Shown here in pieces: positions 1 through 8,564 of a stretch of 64,000 nt of DNA. The notes under the pieces are model-generated. The model made no database searches. It was given only the letters and a program-made list of their open reading frames with translations, and was not told the origin of the DNA. Numbering within the stretch: position 1 is the first letter of the stretch; each line of letters begins with the position of its first letter. The position numbers and the translations under genes were made by a program. This DNA comes from Roseburia lenta (GTDB lineage Bacteria > Bacillota > Clostridia > Lachnospirales > Lachnospiraceae): the NCBI RefSeq assembly GCF_014287435.1, contig NZ_JACOPG010000004.1:62001-126000 (forward strand), in the 5' to 3' direction.

Positions 1-1473
1 GGTGTAGAATACCGCACCGCCAGTAAATTATCTATGGCACTTGGTGTCGCAACCAATGGTGGAGGTATGTGTTTTTATCTTTTGATGATGTACGCATCCT
101 ACATAGCCAATGCCGGTTATGGAATCGCAGTTGCGGTTGCCGGAATTATTATTACAGGAACACGTATTTTTGATGGTATCACAGATCCTTTAGTGGCATT
201 TGTTTTTGACCGCATCAAGGCTGGAAAGCATGGAAAGATCCGAATCTTCCTATTCGCAGCATGGGCGGTTATGGCACTGGCATGTTTCATGATGTATGAC
301 TGGATGAGTGGCAAGTACACAGGTGTAGCCGGTGTGGCATGGTTCATCGGCATCTATGTGGTATATATCATTGGTTATACCATGATGAATATGTCATCCG
401 GAGCTGTCGGCAACCTGATCACCAACGATCCAACCCAGCGTCCTTTCATGAACCTGATCGGAACCATTTATTCATACTGTGTACCAATGGTATTTAACAC
501 CATTATTTCATTTGCAGTTTTACCAAAATATGACAATCAGTATAATGCAGCCTGTCTGCGTGAAGCATGTGTGTGGTATGTTGCGGGTGCCTTTGTATTT
601 ATGATTCTTGCATGTATCGGTCTGACACCATGTGACAAACCGGAAGTGTTAAACAGTGTGACTTTTGGTGATGATGGTAAGGAAAAGAAGATCGGATTTA
701 AGGATATGTGGAATCTGCTCAAGGATAACAGAAATATGCAGATGTGGATCATTACTGGTGCTTCTGATAAACTGGCACAGACCACAGCCGGACAGTCTAT
801 CGTTATGACACTCTTAAGTGGTGTGCTGATCGCGAACTATCAGACAGCAACTATGCTTGGTAATATCACGGCGATCATTGGTATTGCCTTTGCGACAATT
901 GGCGGTATGTATGTTGCAAAATTCGGAGCCAAGAAAGCAACATCTGTCTGGTCATGGGCATGTATCGGCTTGTCTGTTGTGATGGTTGTATTCTGTACCA
1001 TCTTAGGACCAACCGGTATGTCAAGCATTGGTAAGTTCGGTGTTCCAATGATCATTTATCTGGTTCTTAATGTTGGATTGACCGGTTTTAAGATGATCCT
1101 TTCTACAGCAAGTGGTGTTATGAGAGCTGATGTTTGTGATTATGAGTTTGAGCGTTCCGGCAATTTTATGCCGGGTACCGTAGGCGGTGTGTATTCCTTC
1201 CTCGATAAGATTATTTCTTCACTGGCATCAACCATTGCTGCTCTTATGGTATCTCTGATCGGATATAAGACCGTGATGCCACAGATGGGAGATAAGGCAA
1301 CACCTGCAGTATTCTGGATGACTATGTTCTTAGCATTTGGACTGCCTGTCATTGGCTGGATCTTTAATGTTATTTCTATGAAGTACTATGATCTTGACAA
1401 AGAAAGAATGGTTGAAGTACAGAAGAACATTGTAGCCATGAAAGCAGAACAGGAAGCGAAGAAAGAAGCATAA
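1..1473 (+). CDS. GPH-family sugar:cation symporter (5' end outside window)
   Basis: The reading frame is open from base 1, so the N-terminus lies upstream; the first internal ATG is at 34. The protein is polytopic with about 12 hydrophobic segments. It has the GPH/MelB-type pattern: a loop with GTRIFDGITDP after the second segment, followed by a basic KAGKHGKIR loop. The family imports glycosides or oligosaccharides with Na+ or H+. A terminator follows immediately, and an alpha-L-rhamnosidase gene begins 86 bp downstream, so a rhamnosylated substrate is plausible but only inferred. The lysine- and glutamate-rich C-terminal tail is probably cytoplasmic. The family assignment is firm; the substrate is unknown. 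Confidence 0.85.
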   Translation, partial: GVEYRTASKLSMALGVATNGGGMCFYLLMMYASYIANAGYGIAVAVAGIIITGTRIFDGITDPLVAFVFDRIKAGKHGKIRIFLFAAWAVMALACFMMYDWMSGKYTGVAGVAWFIGIYVVYIIGYTMMNMSSGAVGNLITNDPTQRPFMNLIGTIYSYCVPMVFNTIISFAVLPKYDNQYNAACLREACVWYVAGAFVFMILACIGLTPCDKPEVLNSVTFGDDGKEKKIGFKDMWNLLKDNRNMQMWIITGASDKLAQTTAGQSIVMTLLSGVLIANYQTATMLGNITAIIGIAFATIGGMYVAKFGAKKATSVWSWACIGLSVVMVVFCTILGPTGMSSIGKFGVPMIIYLVLNVGLTGFKMILSTASGVMRADVCDYEFERSGNFMPGTVGGVYSFLDKIISSLASTIAALMVSLIGYKTVMPQMGDKATPAVFWMTMFLAFGLPVIGWIFNVISMKYYDLDKERMVEVQKNIVAMKAEQEAKKEA

Positions 1474-1501
1474 TTTAGCAATTTACAAAACCCTTCATTA
1501 T

Positions 1502-1537
1502 AGAGACTTCGAGATTTGATTTCGAAGTCTCTTTTTC
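1502..1537 (+). terminator. Rho-independent terminator after the GPH transporter
   Basis: A perfect 11-bp stem (AGAGACTTCGA pairing with TCGAAGTCTCT) with a 9-nt loop is followed by a run of five T. It separates the transporter from the GH78 gene at 1560, so that gene needs read-through or its own start; no clear promoter is visible between them. Confidence 0.85.
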
Positions 1538-1559
1538 AAAAAGAGAGAGGAAGAAAAAT

Positions 1560-4328
1560 ATGAGATTGTATGATGTGACAGTGGAATATCAGAAGGAACC
1601 GATTGGCATAGATGTCTGCCCACGTTTTTCCTGGAAACTGGAAAGTCAAGAGGAAAACACCTATCAAAAGTCTTATGAAATAAGCGTAGCAAAAGAGGGA
1701 AAGAGTGTCTGGTCAAGCGGCAGGGTGGAAAACGGACAGTCCCTGTTTGTGACTTATGAAGGCAGTGCCTTGGAGGCCTTTAGCCATTATGATGTCAATA
1801 TCTGTGTCTGGGACAACCATGGAAACGCTGCGGAAACGACCACTTTTTTTGAGACCGGACTGATGTCAGAGGACAATTGGGAAGGTGTGTGGATCACTAC
1901 GAAAGAGGAATTGCCGGCCGTTAAGACTTTCTCCAAAGAGGTCTGTCTGCAGAAAGGAAAAAAACTGCGTCAGGCAAGAATCTATGCATCTGCACTTGGT
2001 GTCTATGATCTGGAAATTGACGGCAAAAAAATGGGGGATGCATATCTGGCTCCCGGCTGGACGTCTTATGGCAACCGCGTCCAATATCAGACTTACGATG
2101 TGACGGATGAGTTACAGGAGAAATCCCTAGTGTCTTTGGTTGTCGGCAATGGTTGGTATGCAGGCTACTTAAACGGCGAAGGGGAGCATCATCTCTATGG
2201 AAAAAAGACAGCCTGTATCGCCATGATCCGTATTACATACGAAGACGGTTCGGTGGACGTCATGGGAACCGATGCCTCATGGCTGGTATCAGAAAATGCG
2301 ATCCGGTCGTCGGAAATCTATATGGGTGAGACACTGGATCTGACCTTGCCGTTATCCGAAAATTATGCCGGTGACAGTCAGGCAGTGCTTTTGGAAAAAG
2401 ATGCGATTCCGAAACGTTTGCTTTCGCAAGAGGCAGAGCCTATCCGTATTACCAAACGTTTCCCGGTGGTTCAGAAGATTCTTACGCCAAAGGGTGAGTT
2501 GGTGTTTGATTTCGGTCAGAATATGGCAGGACTGGTGGAAGTAGAATTACCGCCGCTTTCTCTGCTTACCGGTGAGAAGAAAGAAATCCGTATCACACAC
2601 GGCGAAGCCCTGGACAAAGATGGCAATTTTTACAATGAAAATTATCGGACAGCAAGATCAAAGGACCTTTACCGATATGGTGAGGGAGATGTCGGGAAAA
2701 AAGTCATGCCGCATTTTACCTATCACGGTTTCCGTTATATTTGCGTTGAGGGTGTAGATAGCAGTGTGGATCCCAAGTATTTTACGGCCTGCGCCATGCA
2801 TAGTGATATGCACAAAGCGGGGACGATGACAACATCAAACCGTCTGGTCAACCGCCTGATCCAAAATATCGAATGGGGGCAGAGAAGCAACTTCTTTGAT
2901 ATTCCGACCGATTGTCCGCAAAGGGATGAAAGACTGGGCTGGACCGGGGATGCCATGATCTTCAGCAAGACCGCCATGCAGAATTTTAATGCGGGACTTT
3001 TTTTCAAAAAATGGCTGCGTGATGTGGCAGTGGAATCGGATGCAAAAACAGGCATTCCGCAGATCGTACCCAATGTGGTAAAGGGCAGTATGGGAACTTC
3101 TATTTGGAGTGACTGTGCTACCGTGATTCCATGGAATCTTTATATGACCTATGGGGATACCGGTGTGCTTGCCGATCAATATGATAATATGCGCCTCTGG
3201 GTGGACTGGATCTTTGGCCAGTGTCAGGGAGAAGTCCTATGGATGCATGGTTTCCAAAGAGGTGACTGGCTGGCACTGGACAGTGATGAAAGCCTGCATC
3301 TGATGTCGGGCGGCACAGATAAGAATCTGGTAGCAAATGTCTTTTATGCATATTCGACCAAGATCGTGTGCGATACGGCACATATACTTGGAAAAGAGGA
3401 GGATGCAAAGATATACGATGGGCGCTATCAGGCTATCGCGGATGCCATCTTAAGAGAGTATGTAACAGCAACCGGACGCTTGGTTTCAGAGACACAGACC
3501 GCCTGTGCCCTGCTCCTTTATTTTGATTTGGTCGAGGGAGCAAAAAAGGAGCGCATCGTACAGACACTGGAACAAAATCTCAAACAGCACAAAAACAAGT
3601 TGACGACAGGCTTTGTCGGGACGGCATATCTGTGCCATGCCCTTTCTGAAAATGGACTTCATGATCTGGCGGCGGAACTTCTTTTAAATGAGGATTACCC
3701 GGGCTGGCTCTATGCAGTGAAGATGGGGGCAACGACGATCTGGGAGCGCTGGAATTCTGTTTTGCCAGATGGAACTTTTGATACATCGGGCATGAATTCT
3801 TTGAATCATTATACTTATGGTTCTATAGGAGATTGGCTTTATCGGAAAGTTGCCGGGATTACGCCGACCTCAGCAGGCTATGCGTCTTTTGACATTAGAC
3901 CTTATCTGACCAAAGGATTGGAAGAAGTGCAGGCCTCACTGGAGACCATGTATGGCAGTATCTGTGTCCATACAATCTGCAAGGATGGACAGATTCAGGT
4001 TGATGTAAAGGTGCCGGTAAATACGACCGCTACACTTTATCTGCCGGAAAAGGAAGATGCATTGGTGCTTGGCTCCGGTCAATATCATTATGTATATGAG
4101 ACAAATACGGTGCTTATCGCGGGAAGATACAACATGAATACAAAATTCCGGGATATGGTCGAAGATCCGGCAGCGAAAGCTATTCTGGATGCGGCACTTC
4201 CGGGTATGCTGGATGGCCCTATGGCATCCTTTATACTGAATCAGTCGCCAAATGAAATGCTTGCCTACGATGCGGGGAAAAAGGATATGTTTGAGCAGAT
4301 CATAGGACAATTGAACCAGTCTGTTTAA
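1560..4328 (+). CDS. Alpha-L-rhamnosidase, GH78, with a C-terminal helical extension
   Basis: This 922-residue enzyme should release terminal L-rhamnose from plant glycosides. The N-terminal region is the beta-sandwich typical of GH78 (start MRLYDVTVEY, then FSWKLES and VWDNHGN). The (alpha/alpha)6 catalytic domain carries the acidic motif CPQRDERLGWTGD (D456, E457, D464) and a late TTIWERW motif with the second conserved Glu. It ends in a GH78 C-terminal sandwich, then an extra module of about 65 residues with a DPAAKAILDAALPGML pattern that looks helical. No signal peptide is visible, so it is probably cytoplasmic and acts on imported glycosides. A purine-rich GAGAGAGG site precedes the ATG. 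It is a paralogue of the GH78 at 32012. Confidence 0.92.
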   Translation: MRLYDVTVEYQKEPIGIDVCPRFSWKLESQEENTYQKSYEISVAKEGKSVWSSGRVENGQSLFVTYEGSALEAFSHYDVNICVWDNHGNAAETTTFFETGLMSEDNWEGVWITTKEELPAVKTFSKEVCLQKGKKLRQARIYASALGVYDLEIDGKKMGDAYLAPGWTSYGNRVQYQTYDVTDELQEKSLVSLVVGNGWYAGYLNGEGEHHLYGKKTACIAMIRITYEDGSVDVMGTDASWLVSENAIRSSEIYMGETLDLTLPLSENYAGDSQAVLLEKDAIPKRLLSQEAEPIRITKRFPVVQKILTPKGELVFDFGQNMAGLVEVELPPLSLLTGEKKEIRITHGEALDKDGNFYNENYRTARSKDLYRYGEGDVGKKVMPHFTYHGFRYICVEGVDSSVDPKYFTACAMHSDMHKAGTMTTSNRLVNRLIQNIEWGQRSNFFDIPTDCPQRDERLGWTGDAMIFSKTAMQNFNAGLFFKKWLRDVAVESDAKTGIPQIVPNVVKGSMGTSIWSDCATVIPWNLYMTYGDTGVLADQYDNMRLWVDWIFGQCQGEVLWMHGFQRGDWLALDSDESLHLMSGGTDKNLVANVFYAYSTKIVCDTAHILGKEEDAKIYDGRYQAIADAILREYVTATGRLVSETQTACALLLYFDLVEGAKKERIVQTLEQNLKQHKNKLTTGFVGTAYLCHALSENGLHDLAAELLLNEDYPGWLYAVKMGATTIWERWNSVLPDGTFDTSGMNSLNHYTYGSIGDWLYRKVAGITPTSAGYASFDIRPYLTKGLEEVQASLETMYGSICVHTICKDGQIQVDVKVPVNTTATLYLPEKEDALVLGSGQYHYVYETNTVLIAGRYNMNTKFRDMVEDPAAKAILDAALPGMLDGPMASFILNQSPNEMLAYDAGKKDMFEQIIGQLNQSV

Positions 4329-4332
4329 AGTT

Positions 4333-4406
4333 TTTATGGAAAAGTGATAAGAAAGAAAAGATACCGATAAAAATACTTGGATAAATTTGTCAGAATAAAA
4401 CGGATT
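4333..4406. repeat. 74-nt intergenic segment related to 34656-34731
   Basis: The stretch downstream of this GH78 gene aligns with the stretch downstream of the other GH78 gene, just before the ppdK promoter. Both contain TTTATGGAA, then TAAGAAAGA, then TTGGATAAATTTGTCA followed one base later by AATAAA. Here the segment runs into the insertion sequence at 4422. It contains no gene; it may be a relic of an ancestral GH78-flanking duplication or a shared regulatory stretch. Confidence 0.55.
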
Positions 4407-4421
4407 TTGTACATTAGTTAA

Positions 4422-4436
4422 TGATGTGACACCAAC
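4422..4436 (+). repeat. Left terminal inverted repeat of the IS
   Basis: TGATGTGACACCAAC; it pairs with the right end with one mismatch at position 13. Confidence 0.8.
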
Positions 4437-4565
4437 TTTTGAAAAATAAAAAGATTGGCATGGTACTATAGAATCTAATCGGTAAGCATAAGATACTATA
4501 CCTCATTCTTGTTCTGTTTGATTACTTTTTATCTGCAAGATTTTATTGAACAAACGGAATAAGAA

Positions 4566-5513
4566 TTATTGTGTCTCGAGTTCGAGACGTTTTTCTAAAG
4601 GTGATTTCCAGCCTAGAACCTGCATTGGTATTTTATTAGAGCGATTTAGGCATCGTCTCATTTGAATCATTAGATCATCATAACTGAAAAACGACATATG
4701 ATTGTAGAATCGTTCTTGATCATTACGATGGCTACGTTCAACTTTACCGTTATGTCGGGGTGTTCTAGGGCGAATTTGCTTATGCTTTATTCCGATTTTT
4801 CCACAGATAACATCAAGAGGATGGATTCGGTCTGTTTTCTTCAAGTGGGTGAATTCGCCTCCGTTATCTGTTTGCAAAATCTGTGGCTGATAGCCAAAGT
4901 AATCGATCGCACGCTTTAAAAAGTCAACAGTGGAATAGCTGCTTTGTTCCATGTAAGGATAAATAAATCGTTCTCGAGAAGCTTCATCAATAACGGTGTA
5001 TTGATAGAACTTTTGCGGAATAGATCCTGAGTAGCAGGCGGCAGGGACGTACTTTACATCCATTTGCCACTTGATTCCAAGCGTAGATGGAGTGTCATAA
5101 GGCTGAGGTTTGCGCTTGTTCTTAGTAGAAGGTGCAGAACTAGAATAACCAAGACGACGATAAACGCGGTACAATGAGCCTGGATGTCTGGAATACCCTT
5201 TATTAGAACGGAGCTTACCATAAAGCTCACAGACGGAAATTTTAGGGTTGCGTCTGTGATAGTCCTGAATCCATTTTAGTTCTTCGTCTGTATGAGCATT
5301 GGGATGCTTGGAGAGAGGACGATGCGACTTGTCGATTAAGGATTCTTTTGTACCATCGAATTTCTTATTCCATCGCATCAAAGATGATTTGGAAATATGA
5401 TATCGACGGCAGACAAACGATACACCTACACCGGTACGATAAAGTTTGACTGCATAAAATTTTGTATTAAGTTCATGTGGAAAATATCGTTGTGAGTATG
5501 TTATTGTATTCAT
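4566..5513 (-). CDS. IS481-family DDE transposase
   Basis: The 315-residue protein starts with helix-turn-helix segments ([26 protein letters not shown]), as in the IS481/IS3 group. An rve integrase core follows: WQMDVKYV (first Asp), LQTDNGGEF (second Asp) and [17 protein letters not shown] (Glu). It is a single full-length reading frame with no frameshift, unlike the two-frame IS3 type, which supports the IS481 assignment. The element may still be active. The start is the ATG at 5511-5513, close to the right inverted repeat. Confidence 0.9.
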   Translation of the reverse strand: MNTITYSQRYFPHELNTKFYAVKLYRTGVGVSFVCRRYHISKSSLMRWNKKFDGTKESLIDKSHRPLSKHPNAHTDEELKWIQDYHRRNPKISVCELYGKLRSNKGYSRHPGSLYRVYRRLGYSSSAPSTKNKRKPQPYDTPSTLGIKWQMDVKYVPAACYSGSIPQKFYQYTVIDEASRERFIYPYMEQSSYSTVDFLKRAIDYFGYQPQILQTDNGGEFTHLKKTDRIHPLDVICGKIGIKHKQIRPRTPRHNGKVERSHRNDQERFYNHMSFFSYDDLMIQMRRCLNRSNKIPMQVLGWKSPLEKRLELETQ

Positions 5514-5590
5514 GACGGTTGATAATCCTTTATATAGAGTTTTGGTTTGGCGATTAAAATTCTATAGGACTCAACCGTTTTTGTATAGGG

Positions 5591-5605
5591 GTAGGTGTCA
5601 CATCA
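5591..5605 (-). repeat. Right terminal inverted repeat of the IS
   Basis: GTAGGTGTCACATCA, the complement of the left end with one mismatch. Base 5606 begins the flanking DNA that leads into the truncated glyS. Confidence 0.8.
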
Positions 5606-6696
5606 ATTGTAACCCTACACAGGAAAATGATATTACACTTGAGACTTCTGTAGACGGCTGGAGCGCAGAGGAAATGATGGGATTCATCAAGGAACATAGC
5701 GTTCCATGTCCTACTTGTGGTAAGCATGACTTTACAGATATTCGTCAGTTTAACCTGATGTTTAAGTCTTTCATGGGTGTAACCGAAGATGCCAAAAATA
5801 CAGTATATCTTCGTCCAGAGACAGCACAGGGTATTTTTGTAAACTTTAAGAATGTACAGCGTACATCAAGAAAGAAATTACCATTTGGTATCGGTCAGGT
5901 AGGTAAATCATTCCGTAATGAAATTACACCGGGTAACTTTATTTTCCGTACCAGAGAGTTTGAGCAGATGGAACTTGAATTCTTCTGTGAGCCAGGAACA
6001 GACCTGGAATGGTTCCAGTATTGGAGAGGCTTCTGCCGCGACTGGTTACTTTCTCTTGGTATGAAAGAAGAAGAATTACGTCTGCGTGATCATGATCCGG
6101 CAGAACTTGCATTCTATTCTAAGGGAACGACAGATATCGAATTCTTATTCCCATTTGGATGGGGCGAACTCTGGGGAATCGCAGATCGTACCGATTATGA
6201 TCTGACACAGCATCAGAACACATCAGGTCAGGATCTGACATACTTTGATGATACAAAGGGTGAGCGTTATGTGCCATATGTTATCGAGCCTTCTCTTGGT
6301 GCAGACCGTGTGCTTTTAGCATTCCTTTGTGCAGCATATGATGAAGAAAACATTGGAACAGAAGAGAAGCCGGATATGCGTACCGTACTTCACTTCCATC
6401 CAGCACTTGCACCAGTTAAGATTGGTGTGCTTCCACTTTCTAAGAAATTAAATGAAGGTGCAGAAAGCGTATACGCACAGCTGGCCAAGAAGTATAACTG
6501 TGAATTTGACGACAGAGGTAACATTGGTAAGCGTTATCGTCGTCAGGATGAAATCGGAACACCATTCTGTGTTACTTATGATTTCGATTCTGAAGAAGAC
6601 GGTGCTGTTACCGTTCGTGACCGTGATACCATGGAACAGGAGCGTGTTAAGATCGAAGATCTGGATGCTTACTTTGCTAAGAAATTTGAATGGTAA
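5606..6696 (+). pseudogene. glyS: Glycyl-tRNA synthetase, 5'-truncated copy
   Basis: From about 5622 the frame encodes roughly the last 355 residues of a dimeric (eukaryote-like) GlyRS. Visible are [19 protein letters not shown], the motif 2 region [15 protein letters not shown] with SFRNEITPG and [14 protein letters not shown], motif 3 [13 protein letters not shown], and the anticodon-binding domain. Roughly the first 100 residues, including motif 1 at the dimer interface, are missing, and no 5' part lies left of the IS. The open frame reaches back into the IS end (to 5512), but that start is fortuitous. No internal stops or frameshifts exist, so the truncation looks recent. GlyRS is essential, so an intact copy must exist elsewhere. 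The 3' end overlaps the convergent regulator gene by 28 nt. Confidence 0.88.
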
Positions 6697-7541
6697 TTGG
6701 ATTGTTCTTTCCGATATTTCCCAGCGGAAGTACCAAAGTATTTCTTGAAAATACGACAAAAATAATTATAATCATTAAAACCAACCCTGTCTGATATTTC
6801 GTGAACGGACAGGGTTGTTTCTTTTAAAAGTCGTTTGGCCTCTGCCAAACGTAATCCCCGAATGTGTTCTGCAATACCATTTTGCATATATTTATTACAT
6901 GATTCATAGAGCTTATTTTTGCTAATATGAAATTCTTTTGTCAGTCTTTCGATTGACAGATCCTCCGCCAAATGTGCCAACAGAAAACAATCCAGATTTT
7001 GTACAAAATTTTGACGTTGCAGGGATACCATGTCCCGAAACAATACATAGAGAGTACATGCTTCAAGGATTCTGACCGTGGCTTGGATTTGTTCCGAACT
7101 TTTGTATACCATGTTAAAAATAGGATCCGAATCGCAAAAAGTATGAGAGGTATAGGAGTGTAGGTAGAGACGGAGGGAAGAAATGAGTTTGTCATGATCC
7201 GGGTTTTCCGTGAATTGCCCAATCATGATATAGCCAATGATTTGTCCATTGTCAATGAGTGGTGCCGTAGTTTCTAATAATCCAGCATGACAATGAAAGA
7301 TTTCTAAGGTCTGTGTCTGCTGACATCGCGCAAAAGAATTTCGATTGCTTTGCATACAATTAGCATTGCCTTTTTTATAAGAGCGTATCTTGGCGCAAAA
7401 GGCGCAATGTTCCTTTGGATAAGACAGAATCTCATATCCATCCAAGTCGAAAAGGGCGATTTTGATATTCGTAAGTAAATAAAAATTTTTCATAAGATCT
7501 AACAAAGCATCCTTGTTAAGATTTAAAGTCAACATATCCAT
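6669..7541 (-). CDS. AraC-family regulator with an N-terminal PocR-type sensory domain
   Basis: The 290-residue regulator has a PocR-like N-terminal domain (about residues 10-150) with the characteristic cysteines [19 protein letters not shown] and FHCHAGL, and the segment [11 protein letters not shown]-terminal AraC double helix-turn-helix follows ([17 protein letters not shown] and [27 protein letters not shown]). It is divergent from the aldolase-isomerase-kinase-epimerase operon at 7655, so it probably senses a sugar intermediate and controls that operon. Its last codons (SNFLAK) lie inside the end of the truncated glyS, so its native C-terminus may have been altered when that copy arrived. 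Confidence 0.88.
   Translation of the reverse strand: MDMLTLNLNKDALLDLMKNFYLLTNIKIALFDLDGYEILSYPKEHCAFCAKIRSYKKGNANCMQSNRNSFARCQQTQTLEIFHCHAGLLETTAPLIDNGQIIGYIMIGQFTENPDHDKLISSLRLYLHSYTSHTFCDSDPIFNMVYKSSEQIQATVRILEACTLYVLFRDMVSLQRQNFVQNLDCFLLAHLAEDLSIERLTKEFHISKNKLYESCNKYMQNGIAEHIRGLRLAEAKRLLKETTLSVHEISDRVGFNDYNYFCRIFKKYFGTSAGKYRKEQSNYHSNFLAK
6783..6825 (+). terminator. Candidate terminator for glyS, inside the convergent regulator
   Basis: A perfect 9-bp stem (AACCCTGTC with GACAGGGTT, 16-nt loop) is followed by GTTTCTTTT on the plus strand. It lies within codons of the AraC regulator and would stop transcripts arriving from glyS. Confidence 0.5.
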
Positions 7542-7654
7542 TTATAGCATTTCTCCAAAACAAATTTACAGTTTTTAAGTACATAATACACTATTTCTTT
7601 TTAATGTCAAAGTCTATGATGCAGTATATAAATATGGATAAAGGAGTGATGGAA

Positions 7655-8521
7655 ATGTTAGTAACGTTAAAGGAAATCTTGGAAATTGCAGAGAAGAAAA
7701 AGATTGCGATTGGATCATTTAATGCTTCCGGGCTAGAAGCGATTGAAGCAGAACTGGCTGCAGCAGAAGAATTGCAACTTCCAATTATTATCCAGTTTGC
7801 ACAGTGCCATGAACCATGGGTACCATTGGATACGATAGGACCAATTATGGTACATATGGCAAAAAGGGCAAGCATACCGGTTTGTGTACATTTAGATCAT
7901 GGAGAAACACTGGAATATCTGGCAAAGGCACTTGAAATTGGTTTTACCGGTATTATGTATGATGGGTCTGTCCTCTCATATGAAGAAAATCTTGCGAATA
8001 CAAAAAAGGCAGTTGCAATGGCAAGAAAATATGGGGCTGGCGTAGAAGCAGAACTTGGCTCTATGGGAAGGAGGGAGTCGGGAAGTGGAGACCATAGTGG
8101 TGAAGAAGATGAAACTAAAATTTATACAGACTCGGAACAGGCTTCTTCCTTTGTGACGGCGACAGGAATCGATGCGCTGGCATGTTCTTTTGGTACGACC
8201 CATGGTATTTATCTATGTGAGCCAAGATTGGATTTTGATGTGGTCAGAAATGTTAGAAGAAAGTGTGGTAATATTCCCATCGTTATGCACGGTGGTTCGG
8301 GAGTTAGCACAGAAGATTATCATAAGGCAGTAGAAGCCGGTGTAAGAAAGATTAATTATTTTACTTATATGGACAAGGCAGGTGGAAACGCTGTTGCAGA
8401 TTATCTTGCTAAGCAGGAGAAAAAGGAACCCATCTTTTTTTCATCTATGTACATGGTGGCAAGAGAAGCAATGAAAGAAAATGTACAGAGTGCTATGCAG
8501 ACGTTTGCATTAGTAAAATAG
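7655..8521 (+). CDS. Class II ketose-phosphate aldolase (FbaA/GatY/KbaY family)
   Basis: The 288-residue Zn-dependent aldolase cleaves a ketose phosphate to DHAP plus an aldehyde. The zinc-ligand motif HLDHG (H79, D81, H82) is present, followed by AELGSMGRRESG, FGTTHGIY and MHGGSG, which binds phosphate. The start chosen is the ATG at 7655, 8 nt after AAGGAG; upstream in-frame ATGs at 7604 and 7649 are poorly placed. It is the first gene of a four-gene operon with an isomerase, an FGGY kinase and an epimerase-like protein, so its substrate should be the kinase product, a ketose 1-phosphate. The exact sugar cannot be read from the sequence. Confidence 0.85.
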   Translation: MLVTLKEILEIAEKKKIAIGSFNASGLEAIEAELAAAEELQLPIIIQFAQCHEPWVPLDTIGPIMVHMAKRASIPVCVHLDHGETLEYLAKALEIGFTGIMYDGSVLSYEENLANTKKAVAMARKYGAGVEAELGSMGRRESGSGDHSGEEDETKIYTDSEQASSFVTATGIDALACSFGTTHGIYLCEPRLDFDVVRNVRRKCGNIPIVMHGGSGVSTEDYHKAVEAGVRKINYFTYMDKAGGNAVADYLAKQEKKEPIFFSSMYMVAREAMKENVQSAMQTFALVK

Positions 8522-8564
8522 CCGTTGGATAGAAAATAGAGATTAGGAAAGGACGGAAAGAAAA

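Larger units (their letters stand above)
4422..5605. mobile_element. IS481-like insertion sequence, about 1.18 kb
   Basis: The element is bounded by inverted repeats TGATGTGACACCAAC (4422-4436) and GTAGGTGTCACATCA (5591-5605), which match at 14 of 15 positions. It contains one transposase gene on the minus strand. No convincing target duplication is seen: the left flank ends GTTAA and the right flank starts ATTGT. The right flank enters a glycyl-tRNA synthetase gene well inside its coding region, while the left flank has no glyS sequence. Insertion was therefore accompanied or followed by loss of adjacent DNA, or the IS landed at an older junction. Confidence 0.85.

Noticed and set aside
840..1352. 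Minus-strand frames over the first transporter gene
   Set aside because: They mirror the hydrophobic plus-strand gene, lack ribosome sites and show no recognisable domain.
5512..5605. A start for a GlyRS-like protein within the IS end
   Set aside because: The frame before about 5622 is IS sequence and shows no GlyRS similarity; motif 1 is absent.
4422..5605. Target-site duplication of the IS
   Set aside because: The flanks GTTAA and ATTGT do not match; no repeat of 3 bp or more is convincing.
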